DNA of 6,317 nt from NCBI GenBank assembly GCA_012839015.1, contig DUOF01000017.1, forward strand, positions 1 to 6,317, given 5' to 3'. This document shows, in pieces, positions 1 through 5,789 of the stretch. The notes below the pieces were generated by a model. It made no database searches, was not told where the DNA came from, and saw only the letters and a program-made list of their open reading frames with translations. The stretch comes from a bacterium. Lineage in GTDB: Bacteria; Bacillota_I; Bacilli_A; RFN20; DUOF01. A program made the translations under genes and the position numbers. Positions within the stretch are counted from its first letter, which is position 1, and every line of letters begins with the position of its first letter.

Positions 1-721
1 AATTTAACATCTCAAACATGTTTGATAAATGCATGTCTAGTTCTTGGTTCTTAATACCTTTACCAAAATCATCCACAACTTTTACTAAGTAAGAAGCGTG
101 GATATTAGCTAAGGATGAGACGATACCGTGTACTCCTGTTTCTAAAATATTTAATATACCGGCTTGTTCATCCACATATATGGACAATTCTGGGAAACTC
201 TTCCTTATATTGTTTAGTATCCTTAAATCATCCTTATTAAGTCTTAAACCCACTATATTAGGACACTCCTTAACCAATTTAAAAATAGTTTCAAGATCTA
301 GGGGACAAGTATTGTTGCCTGAGATTATGAAACTTCTATTTTTAAACAGGTTAACAACAGTTTTAAAGTGCAGGAAAGTCCCGCCTCTATTTGGGCTCAC
401 ACCGTATGGAACAGTTAGCAGGAAACTATCTAAGTTGATGCTAGCGAGGCTAGCAATAAACTTAATTGTCTTATCAGTTGAACATTTCGTCACATTAGCA
501 ATAAGAGTTATATCTTCGGAGGTATAACTACTTACATACTGATATAGTTCAATTCTCTCTGTGTCATCTAGACTTGATACCTCAGCTTCCATATCACCGA
601 TTAAGACGCTGGTAACTCCATTGCTAATGGCATCATCTGGTATACTTCTTAGTACGTTATAATCAATCTCCAGTGAATCATCAAAAGGAGTAATCAGGGA
701 TAAAATTAGATCACTAGACAT
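1..721 (-). CDS. DapA-family (DHDPS/NAL) TIM-barrel protein lacking catalytic residues, C-terminus outside window
   Basis: 240 codons are open from ATG 721-719 to the window edge with no stop; family members run about 290-300 residues, so roughly 50 are missing. Read by eye, it aligns along its whole length with DapA: N-terminal strand ending ITPFDD (residues 10-15), barrel strand VPYGVSPNRGG (104-114), HFK (118-120), NIVGLR (155-160), and GVHGIVSSLANI (196-207) matching the family's GxxGviSvxaN. The active-site signature is absent. The Schiff-base Lys of the GIK motif is Arg160. The GTTGE loop reads GDMEA (42-46). The second Tyr of the PYY motif is Gly107. The Tyr of YNvPxRT falls in FIIS (131-134) with no Tyr, and the substrate-binding Arg is Asn137. 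DapA normally condenses pyruvate with aspartate semialdehyde; this protein should not form the Schiff base. The chosen start has Shine-Dalgarno GGGTGAT (729-735) seven bases upstream; an in-frame ATG at 730-728 overlaps that site. It lies 60 bp after rbfA and has its own candidate promoter. A regulatory or scaffolding role is inference only. Confidence 0.85.
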   Translation of the reverse strand, partial: MSSDLILSLITPFDDSLEIDYNVLRSIPDDAISNGVTSVLIGDMEAEVSSLDDTERIELYQYVSSYTSEDITLIANVTKCSTDKTIKFIASLASINLDSFLLTVPYGVSPNRGGTFLHFKTVVNLFKNRSFIISGNNTCPLDLETIFKLVKECPNIVGLRLNKDDLRILNNIRKSFPELSIYVDEQAGILNILETGVHGIVSSLANIHASYLVKVVDDFGKGIKNQELDMHLSNMFEMLN

Positions 722-739
722 ACTTAACATCACCCAGTT

Positions 740-768
740 ATAATATGAACTAGACTTTTTATTGTTAA
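740..768 (-). promoter_or_regulatory. Candidate sigma-A promoter for the DapA-like gene
   Basis: On the minus strand TTAACA (763-768, 5/6 match to TTGACA) and TATTAT (740-745, 5/6 match to TATAAT) are separated by exactly 17 bases. A start about 7 bases after the -10 would fall near 733, inside or just before the Shine-Dalgarno GGGTGAT at 729-735. The resulting leader would be only about 12 nucleotides. The region is AT-rich, so chance matches are possible, but the spacing and position are ideal. The DapA-like gene could therefore be expressed separately from the translation operon. Confidence 0.5.
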
Positions 769-777
769 AATAAAAAG
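755..777 (-). repeat. 9-bp perfect inverted repeat between rbfA and the DapA-like gene
   Basis: Arms at 755-763 and 769-777 are perfect reverse complements (CTTTTTATT and AATAAAAAG), separated by a 5-base loop. It starts 5 bp after the rbfA stop. The stem is almost all A/T, and no T-run follows its 3' arm on the minus strand, so it would be a weak intrinsic terminator at best. The loop carries most of the TTAACA -35 element of the candidate promoter, so the hairpin could also be a protein-binding dyad, or just AT-rich spacer. Confidence 0.4.
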
Positions 778-781
778 GACA

Positions 782-1120
782 TTAGTCCTCTTTGTTGGTA
801 TCTTTAATTAAATTAGAGATGTATTGGCCCTCTTCAAAACTATTGTCTATTTCAAAGACAATATCAGGAGATCTCCTGATAGTTAGTCTTTTAGCAAGAC
901 TGCTTCTAATAAACCCTTTAGATCTTTCTAATATTTCAAGTTTTTCTTGCTTATTACCAGCTAGAAAACTAATATAGACTTTAGCCCAAGAGTTATCGTC
1001 ACTTACCCTAACACGGGTAACAGTGACTATACCTATTGATTTGTTTTTTAATTCAAACTGAATAATATCACTAATATACTTTTGAATTAGAGACGCTAGT
1101 CTTTCTTGTTTTAAACTCAT
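782..1120 (-). CDS. rbfA: 30S ribosome-binding factor A
   Basis: This 112-residue protein has the normal RbfA length and single KH-type fold. It binds the 30S subunit near the 16S rRNA 5' region (helix 1) during late maturation and supports growth in the cold. Visible hallmarks are the N-terminal helix (residues 1-25, with RLASLIQKYISDII), strand IGIVTVTRVRVSDDNSWAKVYIS (about 29-51), the helix around KGFIRSSLAKRL, and the closing strand SPDIVFEIDNS followed by EGQYISNLI. The ATG at 1120-1118 is preceded by a strong Shine-Dalgarno AGGAGGG (1126-1132), which overlaps the infB stop codon. This fits coupled translation 10 bp after infB. The stop is TAA. It is the last conserved gene of the operon; the truB/ribF genes often found next in Firmicutes do not follow here. 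Confidence 0.97.
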   Translation of the reverse strand: MSLKQERLASLIQKYISDIIQFELKNKSIGIVTVTRVRVSDDNSWAKVYISFLAGNKQEKLEILERSKGFIRSSLAKRLTIRRSPDIVFEIDNSFEEGQYISNLIKDTNKED

Positions 1121-1130
1121 GATAGCCCTC

Positions 1131-2963
1131 CTACCTTTTTACTTCTTCCATAATAAATCCTTCAATGATGTCACCCTCTTTTATGTCGTTATAGTTTTCA
1201 ATAACTATACCGCATTCATATCCAGTAGCAACTTCTTTGACGTCTTTATCAAATCTTTTTAGAGACTCTAATTTACCTTCATATACGATTACACTATTTC
1301 TAAGTAGTCTTATTGAACTATCTCTTTTTATGTAACCTTCAGTTACATAACAACCAGCGATAGTACCGATTTTAGAGACTTTATAAGTCTTTCTAACCTC
1401 AGCACTACCAGTGACTACTTCCTTGAAGGTTGGCTTTAACATCCCCTTCATAGCAGCCTCAATTTCTTCTACTAAGGCATAGATAATTCTATGAAGTCTT
1501 ATTTCTACTTTTTCTTCATTTGCTTTACTTCTAACCGATGCATCTGGTCTAACATTAAATCCGTAAATTATTGCTTTGGAAGCACTAGCTAGTAAAACAT
1601 CAGATTCAGTTATACCGCCCGCCTGGGCTCTAATAACATTGATATTGATTTCATCATTACTAAGTCTTTCTAGTGAACTTTTAACTGCTTCACTAGAACC
1701 ATCACTATCAGCCTTAATAATAAGGTTAAGTGTCTGCATTTCCCCTAGTCTCATTTGGTCTTGTAAGTCTTCTAAAGAAACACTAGCGTTGCTACCTCTT
1801 TCTTCAGAAACTCTTTGACATTCTCTTTTATAAGCTATTTCTTTAGCTTTCTTTTCACTAGCAAAGGCCATGAACTTATCTCCTGCTGTAGGCACTTCTG
1901 ATAATCCAATGATTTCTACTGGATCACTAGGGTAGGCTTCTTTAATTACTTTCCCATCATCATTGCGCATTTGTCTGACTCTACCAAATACAGTACCCGC
2001 TACAATGGCGTCTCCTTGTTTTAGGGTACCGTTTTGGATAAGCAGAGTAGCTACGCTACCCCTGCCTTTTTCAAGACTTGCTTCAACGATTGTACCCATC
2101 GCATATCTTTTAGGGTTGGCTTTATATTCTTCAAGTTCTGCTATAACAAGGATCGATTCTAGTAACTCATCTATACCTTGTCCATGTTTAGCACTTATCT
2201 TACAAAAGATATTTTCTCCGCCCCATTCTTCACTAATAATATTTAACTCACTTAGTTCAGAATAGAGTCTTTCTAGGTTAATGTCAGGTAAGTCCATTTT
2301 ATTTACTGCTACAATGATTGGTACTTTAGCAGCTCTAGCATGATCTATAGCTTCTCTAGTTTGAGGCATAACACCATCATCTGCAGCAACAACAATAATA
2401 ACTATATCAGTTACTTCTGCACCTCTAGCACGCATAGCAGCAAAAGCCTCGTGTCCCGGGGTATCTAAGAAAGTAATCTTTTTGCCTTTAAGGTCTACTT
2501 GATAAGCACCTATACCTTGTGTAATACCACCAAACTCACCATCGACTACTTTAGACTTTCTTATAGCGTCTAAAAGAGTAGTCTTACCGTGGTCAACGTG
2601 TCCCATGATAGTTACTATCGGGGGACGTGTTACTAGGTCTTCCTCTTTATCTTCGATTTCTAATTCTTCAAAGTCTTCTTCTTTAACTTCCTTAATAAAT
2701 TCAACATCATATCCATAATTCATGCAAACTAGCTCAGCTAGCGATGCATCTAGGGTAGAATTAATTGTTACCATCTTACCTTCCATGAATAAGAATTTAA
2801 TAATTTCACTAGGACTTTTACCTATTTTCTTAGCCAGTTCACTAAGACTAATATCACCACATATGGTGATAACGCTGTCTTGGTTACTCTCTTTCTTATT
2901 ATTCCCAGTAACTAAATTTGATGTTCTTTTAGTGAAACCAGTATCTTTTTTACTATTTTTCAA
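1131..2963 (-). CDS. infB: Translation initiation factor IF-2
   Basis: IF2 is the GTPase that places fMet-tRNA on the 30S subunit and drives subunit joining. With the TTG start chosen here it has 610 residues, a short IF2. After about 30 basic/polar residues comes one IF2N module (about 30-88, with ISLSELAKKIGKSPSEII), an acidic linker, the G domain, then domains II, III and IV to the C-terminus. G motifs are intact: GHVDHGKT (121-128), DTPGH with the catalytic His (167-171), NKMD (221-224) and SAK (257-259). One oddity is GITQGIGAY in switch I, where the family normally has GITQHIGAY (Gly150 for His). TTG 2963-2961 is preferred because a Shine-Dalgarno-like AAAGAGGGTGGT (2968-2979) lies about 8 bases upstream. 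A GTG at 2972-2970 would start inside that site and add three residues. The start overlaps the end of ylxQ by 11 bp, and the TAG stop lies inside the rbfA ribosome-binding site. Confidence 0.97.
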   Translation of the reverse strand: MKNSKKDTGFTKRTSNLVTGNNKKESNQDSVITICGDISLSELAKKIGKSPSEIIKFLFMEGKMVTINSTLDASLAELVCMNYGYDVEFIKEVKEEDFEELEIEDKEEDLVTRPPIVTIMGHVDHGKTTLLDAIRKSKVVDGEFGGITQGIGAYQVDLKGKKITFLDTPGHEAFAAMRARGAEVTDIVIIVVAADDGVMPQTREAIDHARAAKVPIIVAVNKMDLPDINLERLYSELSELNIISEEWGGENIFCKISAKHGQGIDELLESILVIAELEEYKANPKRYAMGTIVEASLEKGRGSVATLLIQNGTLKQGDAIVAGTVFGRVRQMRNDDGKVIKEAYPSDPVEIIGLSEVPTAGDKFMAFASEKKAKEIAYKRECQRVSEERGSNASVSLEDLQDQMRLGEMQTLNLIIKADSDGSSEAVKSSLERLSNDEININVIRAQAGGITESDVLLASASKAIIYGFNVRPDASVRSKANEEKVEIRLHRIIYALVEEIEAAMKGMLKPTFKEVVTGSAEVRKTYKVSKIGTIAGCYVTEGYIKRDSSIRLLRNSVIVYEGKLESLKRFDKDVKEVATGYECGIVIENYNDIKEGDIIEGFIMEEVKR

Positions 2964-3267
2964 TAAAACCACCCTCTTTCATATTCATCTTAAATTTAAT
3001 CGCTAAATTTCTATCCTTTATTCCTACCGCACTTACTAAGCTTTTAGAAATACTTTTAGCAATGTCACTCTTGTTTAATATTATAACATATTCCACATCA
3101 TAATATTTACATTTATTAGTGATCATTTTAATAGAGCCTGCACTAGCGTCACTAGCTATTACTACTAAGAAGACCTTCTTATTAGTAATTTCCTTAATTA
3201 GGGTCTCTCCAATAGAGATCTTATTAGCCCTTCTGGCAATTCCTAGTGTGGCTAGTAACTTGTTCAT
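2953..3267 (-). CDS. ylxQ: L7Ae/L30e-family RNA-binding protein YlxQ
   Basis: The 104-residue product is of the size and type of the ribosomal L7Ae/L30e-like proteins encoded between ylxR and infB in Firmicutes. These are small alpha-beta-alpha sandwich proteins; family members bind kink-turn RNA. Visible features are the N-terminal helix with LLATLGIARRANKISIGE (residues 4-21), the strand KVFLVVIASDAS, which enters the RNA-contact loop (about 31-42), a helix with IKMITNKCKYYDV, and the strand VEYVIILN, followed by the helix and the late AVGIKDRNLA segment (about 83-92). ATG 3267-3265 overlaps the ylxR TGA stop as ATGA, and a Shine-Dalgarno AAAGGA (3274-3279) sits 6 bases upstream inside ylxR. 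It overlaps infB at its 3' end. The bound RNA in this organism cannot be read from the sequence. Confidence 0.93.
   Translation of the reverse strand: MNKLLATLGIARRANKISIGETLIKEITNKKVFLVVIASDASAGSIKMITNKCKYYDVEYVIILNKSDIAKSISKSLVSAVGIKDRNLAIKFKMNMKEGGFIEK
2968..2979 (-). promoter_or_regulatory. Ribosome binding site that decides the infB start
   Basis: The minus strand reads AAAGAGGGTGGT, which pairs with 10 of 12 positions of the extended anti-Shine-Dalgarno partner AAAGGAGGTGAT. Its core (2972-2977) ends 8 bases before TTG 2963-2961 and overlaps the alternative GTG at 2972-2970. This spacing supports the TTG start. The site lies inside the last codons of ylxQ. Confidence 0.6.
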
Positions 3268-3518
3268 ATTAATTCCTTTAGTTGTTCATAGATTGATTCA
3301 TCAATGCTAGTTTCCAGTGCTCTACCTAAACTATTTCTTTTCTTAGCAAGTTCGATAACTTCTAGAGACTTCTTTAAATACGCTCCGCGACCATTAGCTT
3401 TTAGTGTTTGATCTACAAACACTAAACCTTCTTTATTCTTAACAACTCTTAGTAAGTCTTTTTTTTCTAGTTGTTCTCTAGTAACTACACATCTTCTTAA
3501 TACTAACTTTTTAGGCAT
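3264..3518 (-). CDS. ylxR: YlxR family (DUF448) protein, RNase P modulator
   Basis: This 84-residue protein carries the YlxR signatures: RRCVVTREQLEKKDLLRVV near the N-terminus (residues 8-26) and NGRGAYL (42-48). YlxR of Bacillus subtilis has been renamed RnpM because it binds RNase P and modulates its activity in vitro. The same role here is inferred from family membership and operon position. ATG 3518-3516 lies 4 bp after the nusA stop. Its Shine-Dalgarno GAGG sits in the last nusA codons, 9 bases upstream. The TGA stop overlaps the ylxQ start by 4 bp and is the only TGA stop seen in the window. If TGA were read as Trp, the protein would gain only four residues before a TAG. Confidence 0.95.
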   Translation of the reverse strand: MPKKLVLRRCVVTREQLEKKDLLRVVKNKEGLVFVDQTLKANGRGAYLKKSLEVIELAKKRNSLGRALETSIDESIYEQLKELI

Positions 3519-3522
3519 TTAA

Positions 3523-5121
3523 TTAGTCCTCATCATAGTAGTCATCGTAGTCTTCAAAGTCAATGTCATCATAGAAGTCATCTTTTGGAGCGTAATCTTG
3601 TTCTAACTCTTCTAGTTCACTTTCAGTGTAAACAGGCATATAGCTTCTAGCCTCTTCACGTTTTCTCTTAAGTTCTTCAAGTTCTTTAGAACTAATAGTA
3701 GTTCTTTTAATTTCAACCTTACCCTCTTCCTTCTTACGAGGTTTCCTAGCTGGGAAAGGACTCTCACTTCCAGCAGCTTTTGGTATAACGATTGGTTTAT
3801 CTTTTTTAAGGTAAGGTGTTTTAGATCCTGGTCTAGTTGGTGCAGGACTTGGAGTGAATTTCACTTCAGGTTGCTTTTCTTCAACCTTTACCTCTACTTT
3901 AACTTCTGGAGTTTCAAGTGTCTTAACAGGATGGACACTCTCTTCCTCTTCTAGAGGTGTGTCAGTAATAAGTTCTGCTTCAACTTCTAATTCTTCTATT
4001 TCTTTTTCTTTAGCTTTTGTTTCTTCATATTTTCTTAGTTCATAATCTGCTCTAGCTTGTGTAAGAGTCTTGTATTCCAAGCCCTCTTCAACTGCTTCAG
4101 TAAATGTTTTAATATCGATCCTGATATTAGTAAGCTGGACTGCCAGTCTAACGTTAACACCCTTCTTACCAATAGCCAGAGATAAATCCTCATCCTTAAC
4201 TATAGCAATAGCACTTTGTTCATCTTCACTTAAACTAACACCGATTAATTCAGCCGGTTTAAGTGCTTCAGATATAAACAAAATAGCGTCATCATAATAT
4301 TGGATGACATCGATTTTTTCACCAAGTATTTGATTAGAAATCTTTTGAATTCTAAGTCCGCGTTGACCGATACATGCTCCAGTAGCGTCTACATCTTTAT
4401 TCCTAGAGAAGACAGCTACCTTTGATCTGTCACCAGCTTGTCTAGCAATTCGCTTTATTTCTACAGTACCATCATAAACTTCATGAATTTCACTCTCGAA
4501 TAATCTTTTTAAGAAACCAGGTGCAGTTCTAGAAACTACTACTGCAGCACCCTGAGCACTCTTATCAACATCTACAACATATACCCTAATAGCTTGACCT
4601 ACTTTAAAAGTCTCACCTGGTAAGATGTGACTTGTTTTCATGATTGCCTTAGTCTTACCGACATCTACTAAAATAAAGTTAGGTTCAATTCTTTCAACCA
4701 CTCCAACAATTAGATCATCTTTCTTATCAATGTAGGCATCATAGACTGATTGTTTTTCGTATTCTCTTATTTTTTGAATTAGAACTTGTTTAGCTTGCAT
4801 CACTGCCATTCTGGTTAGATCAACTGGATCGATTGCAAATTCAATTGTATCACCAATCTTAGCATCCTTATTGATTTCTAGGGCATCTTCAAGTTCCATT
4901 TCAAAAACAGCGTATTTTACTTCCTCGACGATATTCTTAACTTCAAACATTTCAATAATTCCTTTTTCAGCATCAATCTCAACACGGCATAAAGCATCAG
5001 GCTTTTCTCTCCTGTATGCACTTACAAGAGCATCGCTAAGGGCTTCAATAACTACCTCTTTAGGGATTCCCTTTTCCTTTTCAAACAAGTCAAACGCATT
5101 GATTATTTCTTTAGCATTCAT
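3523..5121 (-). CDS. nusA: Transcription termination/antitermination factor NusA with long charged C-terminal extension
   Basis: NusA binds RNA polymerase at the RNA exit channel and controls pausing, termination and antitermination. The 532 residues split into the N-terminal polymerase-binding domain (about 1-125), S1 (about 135-200), KH1 with GQRG (252-255) and KH2 with GKKG (318-321), ending near 345. A roughly 185-residue extension follows, which the Bacillus-type protein lacks: a charged helix rich in Glu/Lys (about 355-385), a Pro/Val/Lys-rich low-complexity linker (about 395-470), a predicted helix with ELEELKRKREEARSY (about 480-494) and an Asp/Tyr-rich tail (514-532). Similar tails are known in Mollicutes NusA; in Mycoplasma pneumoniae, NusA bridges RNA polymerase and the ribosome in the expressome. 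A bridging role here is inference. The start is ATG 5121-5119 with a purine-rich GAGAGGAAG site about 10 bases upstream, 17 bp after rimP. Confidence 0.97.
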   Translation of the reverse strand: MNAKEIINAFDLFEKEKGIPKEVVIEALSDALVSAYRREKPDALCRVEIDAEKGIIEMFEVKNIVEEVKYAVFEMELEDALEINKDAKIGDTIEFAIDPVDLTRMAVMQAKQVLIQKIREYEKQSVYDAYIDKKDDLIVGVVERIEPNFILVDVGKTKAIMKTSHILPGETFKVGQAIRVYVVDVDKSAQGAAVVVSRTAPGFLKRLFESEIHEVYDGTVEIKRIARQAGDRSKVAVFSRNKDVDATGACIGQRGLRIQKISNQILGEKIDVIQYYDDAILFISEALKPAELIGVSLSEDEQSAIAIVKDEDLSLAIGKKGVNVRLAVQLTNIRIDIKTFTEAVEEGLEYKTLTQARADYELRKYEETKAKEKEIEELEVEAELITDTPLEEEESVHPVKTLETPEVKVEVKVEEKQPEVKFTPSPAPTRPGSKTPYLKKDKPIVIPKAAGSESPFPARKPRKKEEGKVEIKRTTISSKELEELKRKREEARSYMPVYTESELEELEQDYAPKDDFYDDIDFEDYDDYYDED

Positions 5122-5138
5122 TCTATTCTTCTTCCTCT

Positions 5139-5603
5139 CTAATACTTAAAACTTAAGCGTGTTAGCTTAATTTTATCAAACGGTACTTCAATTACCTTTA
5201 AACGACCCTTTAAGTTTATTTCAATTTTAAGTGAGTTATCACTCACTTCAGTTAAGTAACCAGTAAGTTCTTGGTACCCTTCGACCTCTTCACTAGTTTC
5301 TATTAATATATACTTGTTAATTGCTTTTGAATATTCTTCTTTTTTAAGTGGGCGTTCTACCCCTGGTGAAGCTACTTCTAAAAAGTAATCATCCTTAATT
5401 ATATCCGCCTCATCTAGAAGCATACTTACTTTCTCACTGACACTAACACAAGTGTCTAGATCCATAGTAAGATCATCTCTTTCAATGAAAATCCTTAGGT
5501 AGTTTTCATTTCCCTCTTTTTCATAAACTAATTCAAACAAGTTTACTTTTTCTTCTTCTAGTACCTGCATAATTAAAGTCTTTACTTTATTAGCAATATC
5601 CAT
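5139..5603 (-). CDS. rimP: Ribosome maturation factor RimP
   Basis: RimP binds the free 30S precursor and aids late assembly. The 154 residues match the usual family length (about 150). The diagnostic DYFLEVASPGVERPLK segment lies at about 92-107, at the junction of the N-terminal alpha-beta domain and the C-terminal SH3-like barrel. The latter includes LTGYLTEVSDNSLKIEI and VPFDKIKLTRL near the end. ATG 5603-5601 is preceded by Shine-Dalgarno AAGGGGG (5611-5617) with 7 bases of spacing. It is the first gene of the operon, about 50 bases downstream of the inferred transcription start, with a GC-rich hairpin in the leader. The stop is TAG. Confidence 0.96.
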   Translation of the reverse strand: MDIANKVKTLIMQVLEEEKVNLFELVYEKEGNENYLRIFIERDDLTMDLDTCVSVSEKVSMLLDEADIIKDDYFLEVASPGVERPLKKEEYSKAINKYILIETSEEVEGYQELTGYLTEVSDNSLKIEINLKGRLKVIEVPFDKIKLTRLSFKY

Positions 5604-5627
5604 ATATTTGCCCCCTTATTAACAAAT

Positions 5628-5649
5628 AAAGAGTGGGCCCCCACTCTTT
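5628..5649 (-). terminator. GC-rich leader hairpin before rimP; possible terminator or attenuator
   Basis: Arms at 5628-5637 and 5640-5649 are perfect 10-base reverse complements (AAAGAGTGGG and CCCACTCTTT). The loop is two bases, or four if the innermost pair opens. On the minus strand the stem is followed by a U-rich stretch (ATTTGTT) and then the rimP Shine-Dalgarno at 5611-5617. The downstream plus-strand side has no T-run. It could end transcription coming from the upstream surface-protein gene, and it would also be the 5' leader stem of mRNA started at the promoter just upstream, allowing attenuation. The sequence does not show which role holds. Confidence 0.65.
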
Positions 5650-5658
5650 GACGCACAA

Positions 5659-5687
5659 ATAATAACATTATTGACAGTGTTATGCAA
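5659..5687 (-). promoter_or_regulatory. Sigma-A type promoter of the rimP-nusA-infB operon
   Basis: On the minus strand TTGCAT (5682-5687) and TATTAT (5659-5664) are 17 bases apart, and TGT directly precedes the -10, giving an extended -10 (TGn). The inferred start is near 5652, giving a leader of about 50 bases that begins just before the hairpin at 5649-5628. The -35 is only partly consensus, which the extended -10 can offset. No better candidate is seen between the surface-protein gene and rimP. Confidence 0.65.
5662..5683. promoter_or_regulatory. Dyad overlapping the rimP promoter, possible operator
   Basis: Arms ATAACA (5662-5667) and TGTTAT (5678-5683) are perfect reverse complements separated by 10 bases. 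The dyad spans the promoter spacer and touches both the -10 and the -35. The arm spacing centres one helical turn or so apart, as for a dimeric repressor site. The arms are short and AT-rich, so chance is a real alternative. No regulator gene is visible in the window. Confidence 0.3.
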
Positions 5688-5789
5688 GTATATTTTGGAA
5701 TAGTTTCTTATTATCATCTCTTTATATTTAGCTGATATTACCCTAATAAAACATATTTGAGGATTATTACTTCTTATCTTCTTTTCTTT

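Noticed and set aside
180..527. Plus-strand open frame of 115 codons
   Set aside because: It lies wholly antisense to the DapA-like gene, whose translation matches a known family over its full visible length. The plus-strand product resembles nothing I know and has no ribosome-binding site.
3854..4297. Plus-strand open frames rich in Ser/Thr opposite nusA
   Set aside because: They are antisense shadows of the Glu/Lys-rich NusA tail and KH2 region, with no ribosome-binding site or family resemblance.
5671..5695. Plus-strand TTGACA as a divergent -35 element
   Set aside because: No acceptable -10 lies 16-18 bases downstream, and no plus-strand gene follows.
5690..5766. Possible terminator or small gene directly after the surface-protein gene
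   Set aside because: Only a 5-bp stem (TATTA/TAATA) is visible, with no T-run, and the one ATG on the minus strand meets a stop after two codons. The only strong stem is at 5628-5649.
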